From: Shewanella litorisediminis
Lineage (GTDB): Bacteria; Pseudomonadota; Gammaproteobacteria; Enterobacterales; Shewanellaceae
Direction of reading: 5' to 3'
NCBI RefSeq assembly: GCF_016834455.1
Contig: NZ_CP069213.1
Coordinates: 1,612,501 to 1,676,500 of the forward strand
DNA: 64,000 bases
A program made the translations under genes and the position numbers. How positions within the stretch are numbered: position 1 is the first letter of the stretch; each line of letters opens with the position of its first letter. The notes beneath the pieces are model-generated. The model had not been told where the DNA came from, did not search any database, and saw only the letters and a list, made by a program, of their open reading frames with translations. Shown here one piece after another: positions 35,538 to 44,634 of the stretch.

Positions 35538-35737
35538 TGCCCCAGCGAAAGCCCATAAGTCTGTGTCCTGTCTCTCTATTTGCGGGTGATGTGGTTTCTT
35601 GCCGGCGGCCGATATGGCGTCACCATGTGGGTTAGGCTATTTGACAGGCATGATGGCCAGCAACGCCCGGTGGAAAAGACGGTCTGGGCATTTGTGCCAG
35701 GATAGCTGTGTGCGGGTCACTTAAACGGAGGCATCAA

Positions 35738-36118
35738 ATGAACGTGGGATTGTTGTGGGTTCTGGTGTTTGCCAGCGTATATGTGCTTTGGCTGTGGCGT
35801 TGCTTCAGGTGGGAGTCTCAGTCATTTCCCCGGGCAACACTGCTCGCAGGTCTTGCCAGCACCCTGATTGTGCTGCTGACCAGCGTAAACCTGATGCTGC
35901 TCGCTGCCGCGCTGGGTGTATTTGCGCCGAGTCAGACGATGCTCCTTTGCTGTGTGTTTTCCCTCTTTTACGGGATCAAGGCCCTATGGCTCGCCGGGCT
36001 TGGCTGGCTGGGTGAACTGCCGCAAGCTCTGGGTAGTCGCTGGCTGTGGCTGGGGAGTGCTGCGCTGTCGGTTACCAGCCTGCTTGCCTGTGGGCTCTTC
36101 GACTCAATCTCTTTGTAA
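35738..36118 (+). CDS. Small membrane protein, head of the exporter operon
   Basis: A 126-residue protein with about four membrane segments (residues 3-20, 32-62, 66-90, 98-120) and no family I can name. CGGAGG stands seven bases before ATG 35738. Its TAA stop shares its last base with the ATG of the following 37-residue ORF, which leads directly into the transporter genes, so it is probably part of the same operon. It may be an accessory subunit of the exporter. Confidence 0.65.
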   Translation: MNVGLLWVLVFASVYVLWLWRCFRWESQSFPRATLLAGLASTLIVLLTSVNLMLLAAALGVFAPSQTMLLCCVFSLFYGIKALWLAGLGWLGELPQALGSRWLWLGSAALSVTSLLACGLFDSISL

Positions 36119-36231
36119 TGAAACGTAAATCTCTATTGCAATGGGGAGGGATTTATAAGACAACAGAACTCACTAATCCGCATTCCTTCACAGAAACGTC
36201 CAGGATAGGACGTAAGAGCAAGCAGTCATGA
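36118..36231 (+). CDS. Candidate 37-residue cationic peptide gene
   Basis: A short frame that starts in TAATG at the end of the membrane-protein gene and stops in ATGA at the start of the ATPase gene, so it is coupled at both ends. The product starts MKRKSLLQWGGIY and ends SRIGRKSKQS, with eight basic and two acidic residues and no cysteine. It has no Shine-Dalgarno of its own, as expected of a coupled frame. The stretch is more A/T-rich than its flanks and could instead be an internal promoter or leader. A role as peptide cargo or regulator is inference. Confidence 0.4.
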   Translation: MKRKSLLQWGGIYKTTELTNPHSFTETSRIGRKSKQS

Positions 36232-36920
36232 TATCGCTACAGGCATTGACCAAGTCCTTCAGGATGGGGGACGCCGAAGTCCAGGCCCTCCGGGGCGTCG
36301 ACATTCATATCCGACAAAACGAATTTGTTGCCATCATGGGGCCATCGGGCTCCGGCAAATCCACATTGATGAACATCATCGGCTGCCTGGACAGACCAAC
36401 CTCGGGCAACTATCTGCTCAATGGCAGTGCCGTGGGCGGCTTATCGGATGATGCCCTGTCTGCGGTGCGAAACCGGGAAATTGGATTTGTGTTCCAAAGC
36501 TTTCATCTGCTGCCTCGCTTATCTGCGCTGGATAATGTGCTCTTGCCACTGCGGTTTTCTGAAAACCCCCGGGGCGACAGACAACATGCCATCGAACTTT
36601 TAGAGCGGGTGGGTTTGGGGCAGCGGCTCGACCATCGGCCCAATCAGCTCTCTGGCGGTCAGCGTCAGCGGGTGGCAATCGCCCGGGCGCTGGTCAACCG
36701 CCCTACATTGCTCCTTGCCGATGAACCCACAGGGGCGCTGGACTCCAAGACCTCGGTGGAGATCATGGCGCTGTTTGATGAGCTGCACCGAAGCGGCCAA
36801 ACCATAGTGCTGGTGACCCACGAAGAAGAAGTGGCCGAGTGCGCCGGGCGAATTATCCGTATGCGGGATGGTGTGGTGCAGCAAGATAAGCAAACGCCAA
36901 GGCAGGTGAGCAATGGTTAA
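36228..36920 (+). CDS. ABC transporter ATPase, MacB/LolD type
   Basis: A 230-residue ATPase with Walker A GPSGSGKST (residues 39-47), the signature LSGGQRQRVAIARAL, Walker B LLLADEPTGALD and the H-loop VLVTHEEEV. Its sequence belongs to the MacB/LolD/FtsE group, which powers export of peptides, lipoproteins or antibiotics. It overlaps the upstream small frame by four bases and the first HlyD gene by eight. Confidence 0.93.
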   Translation: MISLQALTKSFRMGDAEVQALRGVDIHIRQNEFVAIMGPSGSGKSTLMNIIGCLDRPTSGNYLLNGSAVGGLSDDALSAVRNREIGFVFQSFHLLPRLSALDNVLLPLRFSENPRGDRQHAIELLERVGLGQRLDHRPNQLSGGQRQRVAIARALVNRPTLLLADEPTGALDSKTSVEIMALFDELHRSGQTIVLVTHEEEVAECAGRIIRMRDGVVQQDKQTPRQVSNG

Positions 36921-37893
36921 TCCCAAGTCCCTCCTTATTGCTTTGGCGCTGTCACCCTTGTTCAGCCCTGCCGCCGAGGCACAGGCCATGTGCGGAGGCG
37001 GAGAGCAAAGCCTGCTGCTCACCGGCAGCATCAGCTCTGCCAGGTCACAGCCCTTTGCTGTCCCCAAGGCCGGTGATTCCTGGCGCCATCAAATTCAGTG
37101 GCTGTTTCCCGAAGGCAAGCTTGCCAGGGTGGGTGACACCATAGTGATTTTCGACAAAAGCCAGATTGCCAACCAGATAGAGCAGCTCGAAGCCAGTCTG
37201 CTCAGGGTGAAGGCACAGGAGCAAAGCCAGGGCATAGATCTGGAATCGGCTTTACTGTCTGCCCAGTTTGAGGTGCGCCGCGCGACCTTGGCGGTGGAAA
37301 AGGCCCGCCTCGATGCCTCCATTCCCGCCGAATATATTGCGGCCAAGGAATATGCCGACAACCAATTCAAGTTACTTCAGGCCAATACTGAGCTTGAAAA
37401 GGCCAATCAGGCGCTTAAAGAGGCCCGCGAAAAACGCAAGTCCAGCCTTGAGCAGCTGGCCATTGAGAAGCGCAAGGCTGAGGTGGAGCTCAGCGCCGCC
37501 CTTTCGGCGCTGGATGCGCTCGAACTTAAGGCCGAAATCGCCGGGCCTGTAATCATCGGTCGCGATTGGAACGAAAAGAAATACCAGGCCGGCGATACTG
37601 TGCAGTTTGGACGCCAGATTGCCAGCATTCCCGCGCTCGATGGCCTCGAGGCGTCGGCCTGGGCCAACGAAGTGGATGTGGATAAAGTTCGCCTCGGTCA
37701 GCCCGTGTGCCTGTCGCTGGATGCCAAACCCGGATTGCAGGTTCAGGGTAAGGTGGCAAGCATAGGCCGCCAGGCCGTCACCAAGAGTTCCTGGGGTCAG
37801 AGCAAGTGGTTCAGGGTTGAAGTGGCCTTGAGTGATGCTGCGGGGCTCGAACTGTCACCGGGAATGAGCGTGATGGTGGAGGTGCAGCCATGA
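36913..37893 (+). CDS. HlyD-type periplasmic adaptor, first of three
   Basis: A 326-residue membrane-fusion protein with a signal peptide (cleavage near AEAQA) and a long coiled-coil hairpin at about residues 83-205 (IANQIEQLEASLLRVKAQEQSQ and KANQALKEAREKRKSSLEQL), between two halves of the lipoyl/barrel domain. It would link the inner-membrane permease to an outer-membrane channel. It is the only one of the three without a lipobox. Confidence 0.85.
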   Translation: MVNPKSLLIALALSPLFSPAAEAQAMCGGGEQSLLLTGSISSARSQPFAVPKAGDSWRHQIQWLFPEGKLARVGDTIVIFDKSQIANQIEQLEASLLRVKAQEQSQGIDLESALLSAQFEVRRATLAVEKARLDASIPAEYIAAKEYADNQFKLLQANTELEKANQALKEAREKRKSSLEQLAIEKRKAEVELSAALSALDALELKAEIAGPVIIGRDWNEKKYQAGDTVQFGRQIASIPALDGLEASAWANEVDVDKVRLGQPVCLSLDAKPGLQVQGKVASIGRQAVTKSSWGQSKWFRVEVALSDAAGLELSPGMSVMVEVQP

Positions 37894-39074
37894 GAAAGCG
37901 GATGCAAACGGGGCTGAAAGCCTTGCCAGTCTTTATTGGTGCCCTGCTTTTTGGGGGATGCGGTGACAGTGCCACGGTAGCCGTAGTCGAAGGTCAATTG
38001 GTGCAACAGGTCGAGGTGACCGGCGTCTTAACCTCCGCCGATACCCTGTCGATGATGCCGCCTGCCATGCGCCGGGTGTGGCAGTATCAGGTCAAGAGCC
38101 TTGCCCCCGAGGGCAAGGAAGTGAAACAGGGCTCAGTGGTGGCAAGGCTTGATACCTCGGAGCTCAATCAAAGGCTGCAGGTAAAAAGCGCCGAGCTTGA
38201 GGCGACTGTGCAGGACATAGAAACCTCGCGCCTGAGAAACGCCAAAAAGCTGGAGGAGCTTAAACTCGAGCTTGCCGAAGCCAGGATGGAAGAAGAAAAG
38301 GCGCTGCGTAAGTTTGAACTTTCAGACGAAACCGTGGCTGCCATCGACAAAGAAAAGTATCAGCGCGATGCCATTATCGCCACCGAAAAGGTGGCCCTTA
38401 TCGAGCGTAAATTCATGCTCGAACAGGAAAGTATCAAGGGCCGCATGGCCATGCTGGACGGCGACCGGCAAAAGTTTGCGGCCGAGGTGGCGGCGCTTAA
38501 ACAGGGCATTGCCGCCATGAGCCTCAAAGCGCCCCGTGACGGCATGGTGGTGTATGGCACAGATCCTCAGGGCAACAAAATCAAGGAAGGCCAGTCGGTG
38601 TTTGCCGGAGATGCGGTGTTTTCCATGCCGGATCTGGACCGGATGCAGGTGGCGATGGCCATTCCCGAAGTGGAAGCCAACCGGGTGCGCGCGGGCCTCA
38701 GGGTAAAGATCCGTTTGGACGCCAATCCTGAGCGGGTGTTTCACGGCACCTTGTCGGAAACCGGCGCCGTATTTCGCCGAAAGAATGATGACATTCCGCT
38801 GGTGGTGTTTGACGCCGTGGCCCGCTTTGATGAAGTGGACAAGGAGCTGATGCGCCCGGGGATGACGGCCAAAATCAACATCGATGTGGTGCAGGATAAG
38901 AGTGCACTCCTGTTGCCGCTGGATGCGGTGCACTATGAAGAAGGGCGTCCCTTTGTGTGGCAATCGGGCCTTCTGGGTGACAGCCGCCAGTTTGTGGCGC
39001 TGGGCGATTCAGGGCGCGACCGGGTGGTGGTGCTGTCCGGATTGGCACTGGGGGATGAGGTGATACTGAAATGA
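37890..39074 (+). CDS. HlyD-type adaptor lipoprotein, second of three
   Basis: A 394-residue adaptor of the MacA type: lipobox LLFGGC at about residues 19-24, then VTGVLTSADTLSMMPP, a coiled coil (residues 95-210, rich in E and K) and beta domains ending in PLDAVHYEEGRPFVW and GDEVILK, typical of RND/MacA adaptors. It overlaps both neighbours by four bases. Confidence 0.88.
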   Translation: MRKRMQTGLKALPVFIGALLFGGCGDSATVAVVEGQLVQQVEVTGVLTSADTLSMMPPAMRRVWQYQVKSLAPEGKEVKQGSVVARLDTSELNQRLQVKSAELEATVQDIETSRLRNAKKLEELKLELAEARMEEEKALRKFELSDETVAAIDKEKYQRDAIIATEKVALIERKFMLEQESIKGRMAMLDGDRQKFAAEVAALKQGIAAMSLKAPRDGMVVYGTDPQGNKIKEGQSVFAGDAVFSMPDLDRMQVAMAIPEVEANRVRAGLRVKIRLDANPERVFHGTLSETGAVFRRKNDDIPLVVFDAVARFDEVDKELMRPGMTAKINIDVVQDKSALLLPLDAVHYEEGRPFVWQSGLLGDSRQFVALGDSGRDRVVVLSGLALGDEVILK

Positions 39075-40273
39075 AACGGCTAATGTTATTGCCACTGTTA
39101 CCAATGGCGCTGCTGGTGGGCTGTCAGGAATCCACGGAAACAGCGGTGCTCACCATGAAAGTGAGCCGCAGCGACTTCAAGGTGGAAATTCCTGCCCGTG
39201 GAGAGCTTGAGGCCAAAAGCGCCACCCCTGTGTCTGTGCCGGGCGGCCTTCGAGGCCCTCAGTCCCTTGCCTGGATCCTAGATAATTTTTCTGAGGTGAC
39301 GGCCGGGGACGTGGTGGCCAGGCTTGATGGCCGCCGTGAAACCCTGGAGCTGGAGCTTGAAAAATACGATTTCGACAAGCTGGCGCTGGATGGCGACATA
39401 CAGGCCGAAAAAAACCTCACCACGGCCCAGGAGCTGGTGATTGGCCGGGACGTGACTGAAGAAGAGCTCAACCTGTCGGAGCGCTTTTTCACCGATGATG
39501 AGCGGGTGTACACCAAAATCGACATCATAGACCAGATGCGCAACAAGGATTATTTGCAGGCGCGTTTGGGTTATTTCGATTGGGGTAAGGGCAGTCATGA
39601 TGCACAGGCTACCGCCGAGCTTGACCTTATCCGATTGAAACAAAAAGGCATACAGGCAAAGATTGCCACCTATCAAAGCAACCTGTCCCAGATGGAAATT
39701 ACGGCACCCCATGATGGCCTGTTTGTGATGCAACCCGGCTGGAGCGGCGCCTTGCCCATGGCCGGTGACATGGTGTGGTCCGGCATTCCGCTTGGCACCT
39801 TGCCGGATACCTCTGTGATGCAGGCAAAGCTGTGGGTGCTTGAGTCAGAAGCGGTGGGGCTTGCAGTAGACAAGCCCGTGGTACTGACACTGGATGCATA
39901 CCCCGACAAGCCCTTTACCGGCAAGGTGACCCAGGTGGATGCTCTGGCCAAACCCAAAGACAGGGACAGCCCGGTTAACTATTTTGAGTTCACCGTGACC
40001 CTCGATGTCACAGATACCCAGATTATGCTGCCCGGTCGTCAGGTGCAGGCAAGGGTGTCGGCCCTCAGTGAAGACCAGGTGCTGGCAGTGCCCAATCAGG
40101 CCATTTTTCAGCGTGAAGGCCGCTACTGGGTGTATGTCAAATCCCAGGACGGATTTATCGAACAAACCATTACCCCGGGCAGTCGCAGCCTGAACCGAAC
40201 CGTGATCCTTGAGGGGCTTAAAGAAGGGGATGTGGTCGCCCTGACAGTACCGCGCAGGAGAACTCAGGCATGA
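39071..40273 (+). CDS. HlyD-type adaptor lipoprotein, third of three
   Basis: A 400-residue adaptor with lipobox LLVGC (about residues 14-18), a helical hairpin near residues 95-215 and the C-terminal VPNQAIFQREGRYWVYV and GLKEGDVVAL of MacA-like proteins. It diverges considerably from the other two adaptors, so this is not a fresh duplication. ATGA overlaps at both ends. Confidence 0.88.
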   Translation: MKRLMLLPLLPMALLVGCQESTETAVLTMKVSRSDFKVEIPARGELEAKSATPVSVPGGLRGPQSLAWILDNFSEVTAGDVVARLDGRRETLELELEKYDFDKLALDGDIQAEKNLTTAQELVIGRDVTEEELNLSERFFTDDERVYTKIDIIDQMRNKDYLQARLGYFDWGKGSHDAQATAELDLIRLKQKGIQAKIATYQSNLSQMEITAPHDGLFVMQPGWSGALPMAGDMVWSGIPLGTLPDTSVMQAKLWVLESEAVGLAVDKPVVLTLDAYPDKPFTGKVTQVDALAKPKDRDSPVNYFEFTVTLDVTDTQIMLPGRQVQARVSALSEDQVLAVPNQAIFQREGRYWVYVKSQDGFIEQTITPGSRSLNRTVILEGLKEGDVVALTVPRRRTQA

Positions 40274-41523
40274 TGCAGGATACTTTTCGTCAATATCGCG
40301 CAGGCGTGGTGCAAGCGCTGGGTGAGATGCTGCACCACAAGTTGCGTACGGCGCTGACACTGCTGGGGATGATTTTTGGGGTAGGAGCCGTGATTGCCAT
40401 GCTCAGCGTGGGCGAAGGCGCCGAGCGTGAAGCCCTGAAGATGATTGAGTCCATGGGAATTAAGAACCTGGTGGTCAATGCGCGCCCATCGGAAGGGGAA
40501 GCCCTGAAAACCGTCCGTGAACACAGCATAGGTCTGAGCCTGCGTGACATAGAAAGTGCCATGGAAACCCTCCCTTTCATCGAGGCCTACAGTGCCGGTA
40601 AACAGGTGAAGGTGTTCGGACTTTTCAGTGTGCAGGGCCGCAGCGATGCCCTGGTGCAGGGGGTAACCCCCAGCTATTTTGATTTGAGCGCCTTAAAGCT
40701 TGCCGAGGGCCGGCTTCTCAGCGCAGAAGATGAACAGCATTTCCGTCAACTGGCGGTATTGGGACCCGAGGCGGCCCGCAGCCTCTTCCCCCAGGGGGAT
40801 GCCGTGGGCCAGCGAATTAAAATCAACCATCAGTGGTTTTCGGTGGTTGGCGTGCTTGATGAGGGGGAAAAGGGCAAGTCAGCCATTGCAGGCGTCAAGG
40901 TGGGCGGCGAGCGCAACCAGGTGTTTATTCCGCTGGCTACGGCGCTGAAAAAAATGCAGTTCAAACCCCTGGAAGATGAGCTGGATACCATCAAGTTTGC
41001 GCTGAAGGAGGGGATAGCCCCGTCGCTTGCCGCGCAAAGTGTGGATCATCTGTTGTCCCGTCGCCATGGCAATGAGCAGGACTACGACATAGTGGTGCCG
41101 GCAGACCTGCTTGCTCAGCATCAACGAACCCAGCAAATTTTCAACATAGTTATGGCCTGTGTGGCCGGTATTTCGCTGCTGGTGGGGGGCATAGGTATCA
41201 TGAATATCATGCTTGCCACCATTTTGGAGCGCACCTCGGAAATCGGGTTGCTGCGGGCATTGGGCGCCACCCAAAAGGATATCGCCAGACAGTTTTTGAT
41301 AGAGAGCATGGTGATTTCGGCCACGGGCGGCCTGATTGGCATTGGCGTGGGTTTGCTGCTGGCGCTGGTGATTTCAGCGGCGGCCGGCTGGCCTGTGGCC
41401 TGGTCAGTGTTCGCCATACTCCTGTCGCTGTTGGTGTGTATGGCGGTGGGTATAGGGTTCGGTTTGTACCCGGCCAAAAAGGCCGCGAGGCTCGACCCTA
41501 TTGTGGCACTCCAGCGTGATTGA
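40270..41523 (+). CDS. ABC transporter permease, MacB type
   Basis: A 417-residue FtsX-fold permease: one membrane segment near residues 30-50 (LRTALTLLGMIFGVGAVIAMLSVGEG), a large periplasmic domain (residues 55-290) and three C-terminal segments with GGIGIMNIMLATILERTSEIGLLRALGATQ-type sequence. It is the MacB architecture with the ATPase as a separate protein. The 3' end overlaps the convergent binding-protein gene by 26 bases, and no TolC-like gene is present nearby. Confidence 0.92.
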   Translation: MMQDTFRQYRAGVVQALGEMLHHKLRTALTLLGMIFGVGAVIAMLSVGEGAEREALKMIESMGIKNLVVNARPSEGEALKTVREHSIGLSLRDIESAMETLPFIEAYSAGKQVKVFGLFSVQGRSDALVQGVTPSYFDLSALKLAEGRLLSAEDEQHFRQLAVLGPEAARSLFPQGDAVGQRIKINHQWFSVVGVLDEGEKGKSAIAGVKVGGERNQVFIPLATALKKMQFKPLEDELDTIKFALKEGIAPSLAAQSVDHLLSRRHGNEQDYDIVVPADLLAQHQRTQQIFNIVMACVAGISLLVGGIGIMNIMLATILERTSEIGLLRALGATQKDIARQFLIESMVISATGGLIGIGVGLLLALVISAAAGWPVAWSVFAILLSLLVCMAVGIGFGLYPAKKAARLDPIVALQRD

Positions 41524-42304
41524 CGAGGACATCACGGGAGAGGTGATACTTGCTCATTAAGCGAGCAAGCTCGCCTGAACGTTCCAGTTGCCCCAGCAAG
41601 GCCCGCAGCGTCTCGACATCCAGTGGACTCTGCGGGTGTATCAGGGCGGTATGTTTGTACTGCTGATCCACTATGGTCGAGACCACCAGTTTTTCGGCCT
41701 TGTCCGGGAAGGCGCGCTGAAAGTAACTGATAAAGGCCTGGCTGATGGGGGCTATATCTGCTCTCCCCAGCAGCAGACCTTCGACGGCAGCACGGGTGTC
41801 TGGCACCAACTCGGCCAGATATTGGGTCTTCAAAACGTTTTCGTCGGTATTGAATCCGGCAAAACGGTAATGATAGCCGCGCACCAACAATACCCGACGC
41901 TGGGCCAAATCGCTGAAGAACCCCTCGCTGTTGGCCTCGGGGCTTCGGCCCACAAAGACCTCACTATCGAGGATCCCCAGCGGCAGCACCGCCTTTGGGA
42001 TGTGCTGCCAGCCCCAGTCCGGGCTCTCGAACAGGATGACATCGAAACGGTGGCGCTCAAAGGCTTCGTATCGACGCTCTATGCTGGTGGGGACGAAAAC
42101 GAATTCATAGTCCCCCTGAAGCCGGTTAAGACTGTCGATAAGCTCAGGAACCAGACCCGAATAGTCACCTTGGTTTTCAATTACATAGGGTGGGAAAGAG
42201 TAACCGCCGATGGTCACGGTTTTGGACTCGGCCACGGCATTGGCCGTGAGGGCACTGCTTACTGTGAGCAGTAAAAGGGTCACGCAGCGGCGAAAGAGAT
42301 TCAT
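41498..42304 (-). CDS. Periplasmic solute-binding protein (SBP_bac_3 type)
   Basis: A 268-residue periplasmic protein with a signal peptide (to about residue 25, NAVAES), then VTIGGYSFPPYVIENQGDYSGLVPELIDSL, the usual start of family-3 binding domains. It resembles the amino-acid-binding-like proteins common in Shewanella that lack a transporter. I start at ATG 42304; the 19 upstream codons lack a signal-like structure. The end overlaps the exporter permease gene by 26 bases. Confidence 0.8.
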   Translation of the reverse strand: MNLFRRCVTLLLLTVSSALTANAVAESKTVTIGGYSFPPYVIENQGDYSGLVPELIDSLNRLQGDYEFVFVPTSIERRYEAFERHRFDVILFESPDWGWQHIPKAVLPLGILDSEVFVGRSPEANSEGFFSDLAQRRVLLVRGYHYRFAGFNTDENVLKTQYLAELVPDTRAAVEGLLLGRADIAPISQAFISYFQRAFPDKAEKLVVSTIVDQQYKHTALIHPQSPLDVETLRALLGQLERSGELARLMSKYHLSRDVLVNHAGVPQ

Positions 42305-42482
42305 GAATTCACAAGCCCTGAGAAAATGGTTCAGCGTCGGGCAAGCATAACCCGAGCACACTGATGTTTAAAATAGACCTTTTGACGCATGATTGACGGT
42401 AAAATTTATTCAGGGATGGCACTGTGCCAGGGATGACCCTTGGCAGAGATAAGCCTACAAAGAAAAACGTGCAGGAGAAAGT

Positions 42483-43598
42483 ATGCAGCGAAACGCAACC
42501 GCCCCCGCTAACGCCACAAGCGTGGAGCCCGCTAAACCCAGGAGCATGGAGAGCGCGATAATGCCGGAGTCTCCTTCTGTTCGCGCGCTGCTGACACATT
42601 GGCTCGACGGCGGATTATTGAGCCCGGGTGCATTATCTCAGTTGCCCTCGCTGGTTGAAGCCTATGAGGCTCAGCATCCACAACACTGGGTCAAGTCGCT
42701 CTGCACCATGATGCTTTACCTTGGTGCCTTATCCCTGGGCGCCGGGATTATTTTCTTTTTTGCCTACAACTGGGCAAGTCTGCACCATGTTGCCAAATTT
42801 GCCCTGGTGGAGTCGGCCATAGTGCTTACTTTGCTCGGGCTTTATCTTTGTGTTCGGCAAAAACGAGAGAATCCGCTATCTGCGTGGCTTACGGGCGCGC
42901 TATTACTGCTGCTGGATTTGTTGGTGGGCGCCTTGCTGGCGCTGGTGGGGCAGGTGTATCAGACCGGGGCCGATCCCTGGCAGCTCTTTGCCATTTGGGC
43001 GACCTTTACCCTGCTGCCGGCGCTCGCGTATCGCAGCGATCTGCTCTGGAGTGCCTTTTGGGCACAGGCCAATCTCGCCCTGTGGCTCCATTTTGCCAGT
43101 CTGGGCAGCCTTTGGGGCATAGTGGGTGACGTTGACGCGGTGATGTTGGCAATTGCCATCGCCAACCTTGGCCTGCACTGGCTGCTTGAAGTCGGACAAA
43201 GACGCAGGTTAGCCCTGCTTATTCAGCCCTTCACCAACACTCTGGCCCTGACGGCCGGCGTGGCAGGCCTCGCCTGGTACGGCGCCTATCACACCCTGGA
43301 TAACCCCCTTGGCTGGTACCATGGCGTTCTCTTTGTTGTGCTGCTGGCGTTGCTGCCGCTGATTATCCTTGTGTACCGCAGGTGGTGCCCGCGGGTGACG
43401 GCACTGGGCATATGGGGATTCGCGGTTATCGCCGTGTCGAGCATCCTGCTGGCGCGCGTGCTCTTTGAAAGCAGTGAGTCGGAGGGCAGTTTTCTGCTGG
43501 TAGGCTGGTATGTGATTGGCTGCAGCAGTGGTCTTGCTATTTATCTCAAAGGATTATTGAAGACCGAAGCTCGGCAGGAGGCCCATCATGGTGGATAA
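42483..43598 (+). CDS. DUF2157 membrane protein
   Basis: A 371-residue integral membrane protein with about ten hydrophobic segments after a 95-residue N-terminal cytoplasmic part; the segment MLYLGALSLGAGIIFFFAYNWASLHHVAKFALVES is the DUF2157 landmark. Role unknown. AGGAGAAAGT precedes the ATG. It overlaps the next gene by 11 bases. Confidence 0.85.
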   Translation: MQRNATAPANATSVEPAKPRSMESAIMPESPSVRALLTHWLDGGLLSPGALSQLPSLVEAYEAQHPQHWVKSLCTMMLYLGALSLGAGIIFFFAYNWASLHHVAKFALVESAIVLTLLGLYLCVRQKRENPLSAWLTGALLLLLDLLVGALLALVGQVYQTGADPWQLFAIWATFTLLPALAYRSDLLWSAFWAQANLALWLHFASLGSLWGIVGDVDAVMLAIAIANLGLHWLLEVGQRRRLALLIQPFTNTLALTAGVAGLAWYGAYHTLDNPLGWYHGVLFVVLLALLPLIILVYRRWCPRVTALGIWGFAVIAVSSILLARVLFESSESEGSFLLVGWYVIGCSSGLAIYLKGLLKTEARQEAHHGG

Positions 43599-44634
43599 AT
43601 CTCAGCTTTGGCAATGTCTCACAGAGAAAGGCCTGACGACTCAGTCCAGCTTGCCGGAGCATAACCAGGGGCCGCTTTGGTTAACCTTGCTCACAGGCTT
43701 ATCCGGTTGGGTCGCCGCCGTCTTTTTTCTGGGGTTTTCTGTGCTCATGGTGGAAGAATTTTTACGCTTTGAAGACAGGATGGCGCTGGTGGTGGGGCTG
43801 ATGTATGCGGTTATCGCCAGGGGCATTTACAGCCAAAGCAAGGGGCTGGAGTTTCTGACCCAACTTGGCTTTGCCACCAACCTTGCCGCCATGCTGGCTA
43901 CCCTGTGGGGGCTTGCGCACTATTTCGATGAGCCCGGCAGTGTCTATTGGTTGGCTGGAGCCTGCGTGCTGGCGCTGAACGGCTGGTTTTGCCGCTATGG
44001 CGCCGATGGGCAGCTGTCGGTATTCGGCGCACTGGTTCTACTTGCCCAGGCCTTCGACAGTGTTAATGAGGCTGCGTGGATGTTACCTGCGCTATTGTTG
44101 GCGCTGGGCTGGGTCAATGGTTTGTGGCAGCCCTGGATACGCTTAACACTGGCCGGAATACACCCGTTTGCACGGCGGTTATCCCATGGGATGGTGCTCT
44201 TGGTGCTTACATTACCCCTGGTGCTGGACGAGCAGTTGATGTTTTTGGGCGCAGCCTGGACGCTTGAGGGGCTTGGCGGCACGGCATTCATCTTCGCCAA
44301 GGTGGCGAGCTACCTGATGTTTATTATTTTTTGCGCGGCCCTGCTAAGGCGGCTTGATGTGCCCGTTTGGGGCTGGGTGCTGGGCACGCTGGGATTAACC
44401 TTACTTTTCAGCCAGTTTTCCGGGCTGGCCCTTGCCATGGCGCTGTGGCTCTTTGGCTGGCAACGCCGGGAGCGACTTTATGTACTGCTGGCCGCTGTTG
44501 CTGCGCTGCTTTACTTCAGCGCCTATTACTATGAGTTGTCACTGACGCTCTTGTCCAAATCCATCGTGCTGATGGGCCTGGGTGCCTTACTGATGTCGGT
44601 GGGATTTTGGCTCTCTCGCAGGGAGGCATCATGA
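43588..44634 (+). CDS. DUF4401 membrane protein
   Basis: A 348-residue protein with about ten membrane segments and the DUF4401 layout; the N-terminal 30 residues are soluble. It is regularly found between DUF2157 and GDYXXLXY genes, as here. Role unknown. Confidence 0.85.
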   Translation: MVDKSQLWQCLTEKGLTTQSSLPEHNQGPLWLTLLTGLSGWVAAVFFLGFSVLMVEEFLRFEDRMALVVGLMYAVIARGIYSQSKGLEFLTQLGFATNLAAMLATLWGLAHYFDEPGSVYWLAGACVLALNGWFCRYGADGQLSVFGALVLLAQAFDSVNEAAWMLPALLLALGWVNGLWQPWIRLTLAGIHPFARRLSHGMVLLVLTLPLVLDEQLMFLGAAWTLEGLGGTAFIFAKVASYLMFIIFCAALLRRLDVPVWGWVLGTLGLTLLFSQFSGLALAMALWLFGWQRRERLYVLLAAVAALLYFSAYYYELSLTLLSKSIVLMGLGALLMSVGFWLSRREAS

